NCBI GenBank assembly: GCA_900239685.1
Contig: OENT01000162.1
Coordinates: 1 to 64,000 of the forward strand
Reading direction: 5' to 3'
Source of the DNA: Rotaria macrura
Taxonomy: Eukaryota; Rotifera; Eurotatoria; Philodinida; Philodinidae
Length of the DNA: 64,000 nt
Every line of letters starts with the position of its first letter. Position 1 is the stretch's first letter. Below the pieces are notes generated by a model. That model made no database searches. It was not told the origin of the DNA and saw nothing but the letters and a program-made list of their open reading frames with translations. This document shows positions 45,137 to 58,300 of the stretch, piece after piece. Made by a program: the position numbers and the translations under genes.

Positions 45137-45740
45137 ACCCGCTCACATGTATCATTATTCAAAGCACGACAGCTTGCATTTAATACTTTTATTTTACCGT
45201 ATTTTCAACTACTATATGTCATTTGGCCATTATTATCACTTGGAACAATTCAAAAAATTGAAGCGAAAAATAGACAAGTCCATCGACTTATAAACAACTG
45301 GTGGGATGCTCGCAATGAAGAAGTGCAGTGGCAGCCCAACTTTCAAACAGCGGCAACACGTGCACATCGTTTTCTCCGACGTTTCCTCACTAAAGCAACG
45401 GCAGTATCTCCGGAACTTTTTGAATCTTATATTCTCTCCAAGACAATGCCCATGTACCTACGAATGCATATTGAAGATGCACATTTCATTCAGGCCCTAC
45501 CTCGAGGTAGACCAAATAACTACATTCGCAGATGGATTAATCGAGACCGTTCGGAGCAACAGCACAAATGTTATTTAGATCAATTATTCGATTTTCTTTC
45601 CACCCTTTCTGTTTCGTAAAATTAATACTTCTGAACCTAAACTTTTGCGATCGATTGGAAACACAGACTTAGGGTCTAGTTTTCTATAATCACTCACCTA
45701 TTGTCATATAAATACAGCGTTCATTAAAAAACAAAAAAAA
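45137..45740 (+). mobile_element. 5'-truncated LINE-type retrotransposon fragment
   Basis: A frame open from 45137 to the stop at 45619 (about 160 codons) reads SHVSLFKARQLAFNTFILPY, FQLLYVIWPLLSLGTIQKIE, NRQVHRLINNWWDARNEEVQ, PELFESYILSKTMPMYLRMH and ALPRGRPNNYIRRWI. This pattern matches the C-terminal part of non-LTR retrotransposon ORF2 proteins, downstream of the reverse transcriptase core (recognised from memory, clade not assigned). There is no start codon and no catalytic domain, as expected of 5' truncation during target-primed reverse transcription. A 3' UTR of about 110 bases ends in an A-rich tail (about 45726-45741). The frame has no internal stop, so the insertion may be fairly young. 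Confidence 0.6.
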
Positions 45741-46825
45741 ATTATTAGTGTTGAGAATAAGTTACTTGATAAAGAATATTTTATACTAAATTACAGCACA
45801 GAATATTGTCAATAGGTTTTGTTTTCAAATATATTATATCTAGATTCTATTCAATGAAAAGTGGTTTGACGATGAATATTGCCGTCAAAAATCCTATTGA
45901 CTTTTGTTTTTACTATCAACTATCACATAAAAGGTAGACAAAAAAATAATTAACATCAAATCTTTGTACATGATGTACTCATCCAAGTTGAATAACGAGT
46001 TGCATACATCAGATATATTTACAAACGATGGATTTCAATTGTGGTAGCTACTAGCGAACTCATGAAAAATTATAGACAATGCAAAATTTTTTTAACTTGT
46101 AGTCGATATTCTTTCTTTCTTTCTTTAATAATACAAAGTTATGAAAATGATGTTCTAATTACGATCATTTATTCTACTTTTAATACTATCATTCACAAGA
46201 ATCTACAAATCGATTCTGTTTTGTTTTTCTTTTAGTCGTGAGTTTTTGTTTTTCAATCGTTGCGATGAAAAAAGAAATACTTAAACACACGTAAGAAAAA
46301 AAAATTAGCAGAAAAAGACAATTATGACAAGGAAAAAAAAAGTAAACAGATCATTTCTAACACAGACAGAAAAAAAGTAGAACAAACGAAATACAGAGAA
46401 GAAAAAGAAATTAACATAAAAAAGATAAAGACAAAATACTCTCAATTTAATTTTGTGTTTTGATTTAGAAAAAGAATTCTATTTTAATTTTTTTTTTCGT
46501 GCTTCTTTTTGCACGACTTACGTGACAGGGCAATAGAAGACGACAACAACAACAACAAGAAAAAAGAGAAAATAAACTAAGATACAAGCTAATATCAGCT
46601 TGAAACATAATCTGATAAGAAAATATGTTCATACACCGAACAATCTCATTGTGAGTTATCAAAAAATCTCCGTTTTGAAGAAATAATAAAGAATGTAAAA
46701 TGAGAAAAAAAAAAAAGAATAAAACATAAGATAACATAAACAGTCATTCATCTACACATGTACGACGACGACTAGAAATTAAATTGAAATTGAGATCATA
46801 CGTACACAAACATTGAAATATACTT
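45741..46825. other. Intergenic, no gene seen
   Basis: AT-rich DNA between the LINE fragment and the 3' end of the CPEB gene. It is purine-rich on the plus strand from about 46260 to 46740 (many GAAAAAAAG runs), and a long part of this is probably the CPEB 3' UTR read on the minus strand. Open frames here are low-complexity and unsupported. Confidence 0.4.
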
Positions 46826-49005
46826 TTAAAATGCATTTGCACCTATAATACAATCAATTGGTTGAGATAATGATTGCTGTTGCATAGGATGAAAGACTGG
46901 CTGTGAAGATTTTGAATGACGTGTCACTGCTTTATGTGATGCCATACCACCGATATGAATTTTTTGCCAGCAACGTTGACAAAAATAATCGAAACAAGCA
47001 AAATTTCGACAGAATAAATCACCAGCAGCTGTTTTACACAATGAACAAAATCGATATTGTAAATGTGGTTCAATTTGTAGACGTTTAAGAAAACGTGGAG
47101 TTCGAACATCAACTTAAAAGATAGAATAAGAATCATTGTTTTTATTTTTCGTCTTTACTAATTGTATGTATATTGCAAATTACCAAAAGCTGTTGAAACA
47201 GCATGAAGAAAACTTGAACTATTATCAAATGTTACACGACCACTACCAATACTAAATGGCGCAAGCAAAGAATATGTTTTCTTTTTTTCAAATTTTTCAA
47301 AATATATGACGTACGGATATTTATATTTATCAATATCAACACCAGCATAGACAGCTCCACCAAATAAATCTTCCATCAAACGCCATAGATATCGAGCCGT
47401 CATTGTACCATGAAGATTACCAACAAATATTGTCTTTTTCGAATCAAGTTGTTGAGGAGGTCTAAAACAAAAACGATTGAATGCATTATTATTTCAAACT
47501 TCTATTCCTCTATCATTCAAAGTGCTCGTTTCCAGGACAAATGAGTTCGATTCGAACTGTGTATATGATTTGATATTCATTGATTTCCATCATAATCAAA
47601 CCGAAAGTTAGATAGGACAGTATCTACATGCTTGATAAGACAAGACAGACAAAGAATGGTTGATGACTTCCTAATAGGTCTGTCTTCATATTGAAATGTA
47701 CATATTTTTGAATAGACGGAACCGATTCTTCGCAAAAAAAATTTACGAATGTGAAATTTCAACTATCAATCATACCAGGGTACTTGCTTCAACTACAATA
47801 GGATTCATTGAGAAAACCGATGTTTTTATGGTATGCTGTATATTTGACGATGGCTCAAATAACATTTCTGAATATTTGACTGACTTTCATGCAACCAATA
47901 AATATATTTTATTATCGGTGTGCTATCATTCATTAGAAGATTGAAAGATTCTCGACTAAGTGAGTATGATCTATCGAAGTTGAAGTCTTTGTCATCTTTT
48001 AACGTATAAAATACGTACCGCAAAGCATAGTTATTATCTCCAATATTCCATGGAATAACTTCAACAGTTTTTCTTGAGCCGGTTGCTGTTTCGAAATGAA
48101 TAAAATAATCTGCACATGCACTATTATTCGTATGACGTGAACAACTATCTAATAGTGAGCAAACCGATTTTGCATTATGAAAAACAATATGGAAAAATCC
48201 ATTTTCACGATGTTGCTCTTTATGACCACCGTGTAGTTTTGGCCATTGAATTTCAAATATACCGAAGCGATCAAAATTAGCATGTATATCAGCTTCAGTT
48301 GCAAAACGTGGTACGCCACCAATAAAGACTTTTTGTGAAAGTAATGGTATTTGTTGTAAGCCATTGTTGTTATTTGTATGTGTTTGTTCAGTTGAAAAAT
48401 CACCAATCCAATGACGAATATTTTCAGTCGAATCATCTTGTATAGGTGATATCATGGGTAAAATTGATTGTTGTTGATTTTGTTGTAGATATGGTGGTGA
48501 AATTTGTGGTATAGGTGCCAATGAAAGTAACCATGGTGGTCGTGCATTTTCGTCATTAATCATATTAGCTTGATGATTGGTGCTGAATGGTAATGGTTCA
48601 TTTAAGTTATTCGTATTCATATTATTAAATGTAAATGGTAACATAGATGAATTATGTTGTGCATTAAGATCATTGATAACAAGTTGTTGAAATGGTAAAA
48701 CACATGATAATGATGATGATGATGACGATGATGACGATTGTTCAAGTGCTAATATATTCGAGCTATTACGTAGAATATAATCTTGAAATGGTTTTGTTTC
48801 TTGATCGAAGATATTTTCATCTGAAAAAGACACGAACATTTCATTATACGAAAGGGTTTTTTGTTTTACACGTGAAAAAAAAGAAAAATTTTAACTTACT
48901 CGATATATTTCCACTTAATGATGTTGGCCATGTTGAAAGAAAATCTTTTGTACTATTTTTTGTTGGAAATGAAAAATCGTTGCGTGGACAACAGTTAATA
49001 TCCAT
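46826..49005 (-). CDS. CPEB1: Cytoplasmic polyadenylation element-binding protein, CPEB1/Orb type
   Basis: Five phase-consistent exons: 49005-48900, 48820-48019, 47461-47315, 47251-47184 and 47112-46826, about 469 aa. The N-terminal half is low-complexity: a poly-Ser run (about 65-75) and Asn/Gln-rich stretches (FNNMNTNNLNEP, LQQNQQQS). RRM1 starts VFIGGVPRFATEADIHANFD and ends EVIPWNI. RRM2 starts KTIFVGNLHGTM and contains LFGGAVYAGVDIDKYKYPIG then SGRVTFDNSSSF. The ZZ-type zinc-binding end has all its Cys/His ligands (FCSLCKTAAGDLFCRNFACF, YFCQRCWQKIH, ASHKAVTRH). The RRM linker and KYPIGSGRV place it with CPEB1/Orb rather than CPEB2-4. It binds U-rich 3' UTR elements and controls poly(A) tail length and translation, notably in oocytes and neurons. 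The start is the first ATG of the 5' exon. Confidence 0.92.
47252..47314 (-). other. 63-nt stop-free intron inside CPEB RRM2
   Basis: The segment has GT...TTTAG ends and is 63 nt, a multiple of three, with no in-frame stop. If kept it would add 21 residues (starting YVIYFEKF) between KYKYP and IGSGRV, inside a highly conserved RRM2 strand. Removal restores the family sequence exactly (CC plus T makes the proline codon of KYKYPIG). Confidence 0.7.
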
Positions 49006-52000
49006 CGATGTTTTTTTTTTGCACACTCAAATTATACAGATGTTCTACTAGATGTAAAGAAGAAATGAAATGTTTCTATATAAACGAGTGTGTTTGTTTT
49101 AGATGATTTAGGCAACGAATGACTGAATTTTAGAAATTCTTCTTCGTCGAGATCGAATAAAAGAAAGAATTATTTACAATTAGTAAAATTTATATGTCTA
49201 TAGTCCGATTTGTCTAGTGAAACAATGTTTTATATCTAATATATGATATAGCTTTCTCTATATACAGAGAACGAACTAGATCCAGGAAAAAGAAACGAAC
49301 GCAGAGAGAAGAATGAAAAAATAAAACGCGAGAAAATAATATATAGTGACCGAGGTCAATTCATTGATCATAAACAGTCATTCATGTTAGCGATTACGAT
49401 TGAACTGACGTTCATTAATATATACATTCGTACATATATTCAAAGTTCGAATAGAAAATACACAATATGTCGAAAATTGAACGTATACATACAATACAGA
49501 AGATAGGAAAAGAATGAAAAAGAGAGAAAAATCAATGACTGACATTGATGCACGTACTGCATCATAAAAAGACATGTCCGATATGTGCTGCACATCCGAT
49601 TTAAAGGCGACGAAGTGAGAAGAGGAAGAAGGGATTGAAGGCCAGTAGGTTAATTTCTGTTGGAAAATTTTGTTTAAATTTGCTAGATAGAGTTCGATCG
49701 AAGAATTCAACAAGCAGCATAGTATACTCCTTGGCTTGAATAGTTGTAATGTCATCTTGCACTAGATCATTTAAACTAACATCCTACTGTCAACATACAG
49801 TAAAACTTTGTTATTTGGGAATTCATGGCATGATTCACTGTGAAATGAAGAAAAAGTCGCAACATTTCTAATTGTGTACTATTGTTAGAAAAAGACTTGT
49901 TTCTATATTCTTTTATTCACTTATTTCCATCTAAGTCATTTGAATGGAAAGATTTTCTAACAAAGCACAAAAATTCAATTTAAATATATCTTCCAATAAA
50001 GTCATTTCTCTTTCTTCTAGTACAATGTTTGATGCAGAACTAAATAAAATCTTATTACATTAACTGAATGTTTTCTTGTAAAATATGTTTATATCGTGAT
50101 ATCACTCGTTGATTTACATGCACAGTAGTCGCATCATCTATAATGCATAGTTATGCGTTAGTTTGTCAGAAACAAATGAAAGAAATAAAGACGAGATCGG
50201 GGAATACAAAACAAAACATTTTCACTGTTCACCATCGATTTTGGTGTTCTCATTCAAGAGAAACACTTCCAACGAAACTTGGATCCGTTGAATTCGAGAC
50301 GGTTCGTAATTAGGAGACATTCACTATCATAAAGAAAGTAAGACGTTTCTTATCTGATGGTTCGATGCCTCTTATACATTATATTAGTTCATGATGGTTA
50401 CTGATGAAAAACTTTTATCCTGCAGACTTAATCTATTTTTTATGAAAAATAGATCATTTTTACAAGTTAATATTTCTTCAAGTTTGTCTGTTTGAATTCG
50501 AAAAATGTCGCCATCTATATATTGACCTAAACATGATCAACATGTATGCTCTCGGTATAATGTTCTATCTATCGACACACAAGCTGTTGATATCGCATTT
50601 TTTTAAATATCAAATGCCGATCTTTAGATTCTGCACACATGTTTGCATATAAAAATCGTACAATACATTGTTTGTGCTTAGCCGACGTAAGAAATGTCTT
50701 GGTTTTTAATAATACGTTGAATTCGAATACAAATATTTGGATTTACCTTTTCAATATTATTTTTAACTCAACAGATAGAATACATGTATTTTCTAGTTTT
50801 TTTTTTATTTGATTCTTTTTTAACTGAAAAAATTGGATTTTTATCGTACGATTTTGAACATGAACTTTCTAGAAATATCTTCAACTCGTACATATTGCCA
50901 GTTGAAGAACTTGATTCTCGAGAGTTACTCGATTGATGTGATATAGCATATCATTCATCAGATGAACCTTATGCTTAAAATAAGTACTATGATAAATCGA
51001 ATTTTCACGTATGATTAATTGTATATCACATTTTGTTATTAATATTTAGAATTGGTCGGAAATTTATACAGGTGACCTTTGTAATTTAATTCATGCCGAT
51101 GAATCAGATATTATTGCGTTTATTGCTTCGAAATCATGCAGTAATACAATAAATTCAAGTGGTCTAAATAAATCGACTGCAACATATTTATCTTAAATAA
51201 CAGTTTTTTTCCACAGAGCAAATCATAGTCTCAAAATAAACCGACTTCATTGCTAGAATTCAAATGTTTCTCGTATTTGCTCTTTCATGAATATGCATTT
51301 GAGAATAATATTCGTTTACACCGATAGCATTTGATTATTCCCATTTGATAGGATGAATTGCTCAACACATAGGAGTGTTGCTGAGGCATTAATTTTTAAA
51401 ACTTTTCTTAGATACTTGTATCTTTTTATTATTAAATAACTCATTACAGTAGCTCGCAATTTTTATTACATGATGAAATATTTTAGATACAAACATTTAT
51501 GATGAGTAAAAACATTGTAAATCAAAACTAAATGCTTAGTTTCTTCTTTTTTCTTTATCACAGAAAAATTGGAATTTAATCATCGAGAAATATTTGTAAC
51601 GTGTACGTTTCCAGTGTCGTATAGCATACATAATTCATGCATAAGAAAATCTATTCCAATTATTAATGCTTTTCATATTGAATCTGTCAGTTGAGAGATA
51701 GCACGCTAATCTATTACCTAGTGCAAGATACAATGTACTTCATTTTTTGTAGAAGACCGATGTTTATTTGTTTTCAATCCTATGATGCTGGTACGGCTAG
51801 TTTACTTGACAATTTGTATTACTTATTTGATAGTAGATCATGTTCCACATAGTTCTGTAAATGAGTCATCAATCAATGCCGAACCTATTGATGACGATGT
51901 TGCATTATTCATTGATTGGAGAAAACAAAATAGATAAAATTCTGATTCAAAATAAAATATATGATCATAGTTGAAAATTGATTATATTATTGAGCAAAGT

Positions 52001-54649
52001 GGAAAGATGTCACATGACTGAAATTAATTAATATATCAATCAGTCACGCTGGTATCTTGCCATGTCGCTTCAAAATTTTATCAACAGGACCACATCTTTT
52101 TACCGTTATTAGAACTTACAATGATGAAAATGTTATTAGTTTATCTTTGTTGTTGTGTTTTATTGAAGTGATAGTAGAGAACAAGAATGAAAATGAAAGA
52201 ACTCTTTCTTTCTGTGTGCTCGATATTGACGATCAATAATATATATTGTGTCTGACCCAAATGGCAGCGGAATGTAATTTAGCGGTGATGATTCTTTTCG
52301 AACTGTTTCGTCTGACTGGTGGGTGAACAGTAATGTGACACATTTGAATCGAATCAATTCGGATATCCATATATATATATATATGGATATACATCGGTGA
52401 TAATGTGAAGTTCCGTCAATATTCGAGATAGACGAACGAATAATGGGACGATGACGTTACCATTTTCTTGCGCTTACTCACATTTCAATATTTATTCCAT
52501 TTAAAGTGTACGCGAACGAGTAAAATGAGAGTTCATTTTTTTTTATTTCATGCTTTCTTTCTTTCTGTATCGTTTATCACGAACAGAAGAAAGAATTTAA
52601 ATGTTTTTTGTAAATCACAATCTATTTCATGCATCAAAGAAGATCTTTTCTTAGGTATATGGAAGTAGTTTTTAAGTTGCAGCTTTGACGTATCCATAGC
52701 TTTGTACCATGAAGAGGCAATCGAAAAAGTTGATATATTGAAATCGTATAAATCTATCTAATCCATTCAAACGATTTCGAAATAGTATCTGACTATGAAT
52801 AGACAGTACTATTCTAATTGTTTTTCAAGTAATTCAACATTCAATTCATTGGGTTTCAATGAGTTACTATGAAGTGTTGAAAACTGAAATGAATGAATAC
52901 GAAGTGTTGATCATATCAGTAAAACAGTTTCAAAAAAGTAGCCTACCTCGCTTTTGTTCGACGATGGACTAATTTCAGAAGGTGAATCTTGCTAAATAGA
53001 AAAGACATAGTTTGAATTGATCTTCGAAATTCTCAGAAATCATAAGTATAAGTATATTATTTACGATAGATATTTAACAGTTTGACGGAGAGATTTGAAA
53101 AATTTTGAATCAAATTAACTCGGACGATGGAATTATATTTAGTTAACATATGGATTTGGTGTTGAGGTTTCATCTGAAACCTAGACTTGAATCAATATGT
53201 ATAGTATATTTAGATACTGATCATTCTGACGTTCTAGATTTTGATCCGAGTTTACGATGAACGTTTTTTTGTCGTTCGATTTTTAAATATTACAGTTCAT
53301 GTCTATGATGATTGTATTGTCCAAAATAGGATCATATGAAAACATCAATCAATATACTTCACTATAGAATCATTTTTGTCGTAGTCATCAAAACTTTCTA
53401 CTTCTACTTATGATGAATGAAACGTAGCGATGAATGCATTTCAACATCAGATAAAAATCTGATAGATGCATTTTCTTTTTGTATATTCCTATTACGTTAT
53501 GTTCTATATTCTTCCACTAATCAATAGTTCTTCCATTGATACTTTAAGAACAATGACTGAGTCCGTGAGGTGATGAAACTACACAAAGCATGCTGATGTA
53601 CTTCTTCGTACTTTGAATGATTTCCTATGTATTCTTGTATCTTTGCCTTGTCTAACAAATAAACTCACCACAATGATAATTGGTCTTTATTTTTCAAGTA
53701 CACACTATACATATCATGTAAATTTGTGTCGAATTCTGATTGAAAACTTTTGATAGCGACAGTTATTAGCAAGATAAGTTTACTGTGAAAGATTGGATCT
53801 TTTGATTTTTTCTTCACTCTACTGAAATAAACACATTCAATCAATCGCTTGTATGAAGAACGTTACAACAAAATAATGAATTCTATGTAAAGTGTCAAGT
53901 CGAAATTTGGAAATCAGTCGTTTTGATCTTTCTTAGATGAATATTACAATTCATGTGGTGTTAAGTAAATCATGTCATTATGACGAAAGATTCGTTTGTT
54001 ATTTTAAAGAAAGTGAAATCTAGAAATATTGATCTATTGACAAAAGTATCGTTGCCACTTAATTCGATCAAGAAAAAATTATAAGCAATGGAATAGTGCC
54101 TAGAGATCGTCATACTACTCTTTCGATTGAACTCCTATACTTTATGAGTTGAAGAAGATGATAGAAATTATTTTCGTTTAATCAGATCAAAAGAGAAACA
54201 TCATATCTGAAGATGAAGAACAATCACTTCTAATGTGTTGACTTCATTTCGTTACTATCATATGATTATCTACTACATAGTTCATGAAAACAGTTAGATA
54301 ATTCAAAGTAAGATATTTTTTCATAGGATTAGATACAGGTAAGATAATGCAATTAAATTTATATTATCATTTTTCAAAAACTATAACAGATCGTATTTGA
54401 ATATCCATTGAAAAAATAATGAACTATTTCAAAAAGACAGAGATCGTTCTTTTACAACAAGTAGATAGGAAGATGAAGTTTGCGCAAATTTTTCATACGA
54501 AATAATGAGTAGATGCTTTCCATTTCTGCCGACAACGATCTGTAGAAGACACATTACTGGATAGAAGAAAAACAAAAACAAAAATGATTTTTGATCATAG
54601 TTAGTTTCGTCTCGAATGAATGTCAAAGAAAACAACCTAAGAACAACTT
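49006..54649. other. Long gene-poor stretch with three isolated coding-like segments
   Basis: Nothing here makes a complete gene. Three plus-strand pieces look exon-like. 51050-51196, after ATATTTAG, reads NWSEIYTGDLCNLIHADESD then IIAFIASKS and a stop. 51782-51937 is a 51-codon frame, MMLVRLVYLTICITYLIVDH then VPHSSVNESSINAEPIDDDV, with a signal-peptide-like start. 52044-52239, after ATATCAATCAG, reads HAGILPCRFKILSTGPHLFT then VIRTYNDEN. They could be exons of one decayed gene. A palindromic (TA)n sits near 52360-52390. The promoter of CPEB should lie just right of 49005. Confidence 0.25.
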
Positions 54650-55303
54650 TCATTTTAGCAGATAAACACGTACATTATTTTCTCTTGAATATAAACTAAG
54701 TAATGTTTTACTATTGCTAACATCATCATTATTTGTACTTGTTCTAATTCTATATTCAAGTTTAATAGCATTCGCTGTCAACGATGTACGTGGAGGAAAA
54801 TAATCTTCTAGAACTTCACGTTGTTGAAATCCCATCATTTTATAAAAATTAATACCATCAATATTTGTTGATTCGACATAAGCATATATTTGTACAATGT
54901 TTTCTAATTGTTTACATGTTTCAATCAATGTTAATAGAAGATGTTTACCAATATCAATTGTATGAATACTATGATCATTTTCTACGAGCATTAAAATTTT
55001 CAATCGACGTTTTTGATTTGAATCAAATATGGATGTTGCTAAAACAGCACCATAAATTTTTAGTCTACAACAACATTTACTACGATACACTGTATTTGAT
55101 ATATCCGATGCATCATATGCACGCTGAAATGTTTCACGATTGAATGCTAATGGAAATGCTTTATGAAAAAATTGAAATAAACGTTTGAAACCAATATCTT
55201 CTTTTGAACCATACTGAACATGAATCGATGATGATGTTTTAAAATTTTTAGTAGATGAATGACGTGTATTTAGACGAATAGACATCATCAAATAATGAAT
55301 CAT
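54650..55303 (-). CDS. GNAT-family N-acetyltransferase-like protein
   Basis: One exon, 217 aa, starting MIHYLMMSIRLNTRHSSTKN (Met6 or Met7 are other possible starts). Residues about 95-175 resemble the acetyl-CoA-binding half of the GNAT fold: the strand LKILMLVEND, then HTIDIGKHLLLTLIETCKQL (in place of the usual Q/RxxGxG/A loop), the strand VQIYAYVEST, then NIDGINFYKMMGFQQREVLE followed by DYFPP, the typical N..A..FY...GF motif 4 of Naa50/Naa60-like enzymes. The pyrophosphate loop is weak (only one glycine), so the enzyme may be divergent or inactive. Substrate unknown. It has no neighbours within 5 kb on either side. Confidence 0.6.
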   Translation of the reverse strand: MIHYLMMSIRLNTRHSSTKNFKTSSSIHVQYGSKEDIGFKRLFQFFHKAFPLAFNRETFQRAYDASDISNTVYRSKCCCRLKIYGAVLATSIFDSNQKRRLKILMLVENDHSIHTIDIGKHLLLTLIETCKQLENIVQIYAYVESTNIDGINFYKMMGFQQREVLEDYFPPRTSLTANAIKLEYRIRTSTNNDDVSNSKTLLSLYSRENNVRVYLLK

Positions 55304-58300
55304 ATCTACATGCTGGTGAGAGATGAATTGATTTTTATTTTGTGCGCGAAAATATTTTTATTTCGTTTGTATTTTAGAATAAAAAAGGGTTCAGACGATG
55401 AGAATGATCATACAAGAATGTAACTATTTCTCACACAATAAAATTTGCTCATTCAATAGCCTTTATCATTTTTATTATGCGACAATTCAGTTTTCTTTGA
55501 CTATTATTGTTTGAAGTTATACAATGAATAAATATTGGATTATGAATTTTCTATACGCAGAATATTGCTAGCGCTCCATCTGAAAGAAAAAAAATGACAC
55601 ACTTTCGAATGATTCAATTAGTACACACACATTACTTTTCATTCTATTTTATTTTTTATTCTACAAACTACACTTTTGATGTCTCGTACATTCGAGACTT
55701 TAGAAGCTTCTATCAAATGAAACATTAAACAGAATTCCCACTGACATGAATATTCTGCTCTCTTTCAATTCGTTATAGAAAGAATTCAAGACCTTCCTAT
55801 TACGAACTATCACTTGAAAGTGTTTGTTTCATCCCATTTTTCTAGACCATCGTTCTAGAGAAAAATAGTTATATGATAACGGCAAGTTTTTTTATGATTT
55901 GGTATTCTTTTTCTGTGCATAAATTCTGTGAGATTGATCGTTCTATCGTCATCATTATTATTATCATTGCCATCGTTTGATGAATGAATCGAGAAACTCA
56001 ATTGTTAACAGAATAATCTGGTTCAATTAACTTTCTAGAAATTGACTAAAGTTAAGTATTAAAATAGGTGCAAATTTTGAGAAAATTCCAATGGTAATGT
56101 TTGTAATAATTTAACATGAATTTTTAATTGTCTGTGTTTTAATTGGAGCGTCTATTGAGTTGTGTTATACTTTAGAATATCAGTGAGAAATATATCTAAG
56201 TTGCGTAACTAAGTCTGCTAGAGTATCAGTTTTCATAACATTATCATCATATTTTACATTCGTAGATGATGTTACTCTAACTAAAAATGACACTATATTT
56301 TACTCCGACCAGCAGCAGTGAACACGTTTGATCTCAATCAAGTAAAATAAAGACGGTGAATATTACTAACTTTTTCTTAGGTTTCTTCACAGCACGCGAA
56401 CCAGATTCTCTCCAATGTTTATATAGAATGAACTTTCACTCATAGAGTAAATTTTTTCATAGTCGCAATAGTTCTGATTATTTTCTTCTATGATATAATA
56501 TAGAGATGATGCGGAAACTTTTCCCTGCCAAAAAAGTAGTTCATGCTTTATAATGAAGCTATTTTCTACCGTTAGAATCAAACTGAGTCTACCACTTCTT
56601 TTTGTCTATTTGAGCAATTCTGTTTCATTAGTTTAAAATAATTAAAACAGTATCAGGATGTTGTAAAAAATATTTGCCCATCTATCAAGAATGTTTTTCA
56701 AAGGTAGTCATTAAAACTCAAGAGAGTCTAATCTTCATACAAAAAAAACAATACTTCATCGATTCCGATATTTTTATGATAAATAAAGAAATAGTTATCA
56801 AATATTCTATCTAAAAATTAACTTCGAGAAACGTAGATCATGATCTAAAGTTGTTTCTTATTTGGCTTCTGTATGAATTTCAGTGCATCGAAAAGATTCC
56901 TACCATTTCAACACAATATTTGAATACCGAAATGTACTCGATACATAAATATTATTTGAGACATTAGAATTATCAAAAGAGGAACAAAAGAAATACAATG
57001 AACGACTCGAGTCATAAAGGGATATGAGTATTCCGACATTGAAGGAACAACACATTCAACGATAGAATGCTCATGACATTGGTTTACTGTGCTGGAAAGG
57101 TTTTCGTCTTTCTCATGTCGATCGATTTAGGACACTTCATGAACATTTAACTCTTCTTATTACATTAGACGATCATAGAAATTTTTTAGTTTTACTCTTT
57201 GTACTTCTTCTTAGTTCAAGAGAGCCACTTTAGTAATGGTTAATTGCATAGTTATAGAAATTTAATTGACATTGCAAATTTCTGTGAGATGGAGAACATC
57301 TAATTTATAAAGGAAAATCCTACTCGACATGATACTTCCTTTTTAATGCCTTCATCAAACTTCACGATGACACTTGAAAATCTATATCGATATAATCAGA
57401 AATCAAGAGACAACTTTTATACTTTAGATAGACTACAATTTAACATCTATCATAATCTCAACAGATCTGATTCATTAACTTGTCGATCGGTCAGAATCAA
57501 ATTATGGATAAAGACTCAAAACCCTGTTCGATCATTTGATTGTTGAAGAAGGTATAATTTTATGGAAGTTCACTAGATTGATATTTATAGGTGAAACCAT
57601 ATGCGACGGCAAAAGAGAAACATAATTAGAAATTTTAATTACATGCCTCTTGTTTTGATTGCGTTATTTTTCATTCGATGGAGAGCTAAATGACAGCTAA
57701 CTGTCATTGGAAAGAATGAGAAAGAACTTTCTGCATGACAGGAAAGTACTGTTATGAAAGCTACTTTCAGCAACAATGCGATAGAAAAATATTGTAGAAG
57801 AATTTTTTTCTTTCATTTTACCTACAGAAGTTTGTATTTCCTTTCTTATTTCCATACATGCATGATTTATTTCTATCACATACGTATCAACTAGATAGCG
57901 TTACAGAAAAGTAAAGTATTGCTTGATGAACTGAATTTGAAATTCTTATATTATCCAATAGAATAAATTTGCTACAATAGTAGTTGACTCTCGTTTTATT
58001 AACAGCAGGTATTTCGATTCTAGCAGTATGCAATGCAGCTCTCATTGTTCGTTACGTAAATTTCACTCTTAACAATTGATAGTTTTCATCGTAAATAATG
58101 TGTTTCATAACATATTCTGTAGATCAATGTCTTTTGAAATTCATGCGAACCGTTAGTGCTCGTAACTTTCCTCCTATCTTGCAAGAAAATCTATCTTTTT
58201 TTTTCTAAACGACACTATCGCAAAAAATTATCCGACAGTGAGTCCTGATAGAAATCGTCTTACACTATTTCGTCGAAGTCACATGATATGGTCGATGGTC

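Noticed and set aside
45306-45578. 90-codon frame MLAMKKCSGS overlapping the LINE fragment
   Set aside because: Out-of-frame shadow of the longer retrotransposon frame.
49387-49755. 122-codon minus-strand frame upstream of CPEB
   Set aside because: Composition is Phe/Ser/Leu low-complexity, no family resemblance and no splice partners; more likely chance in the CPEB promoter area.
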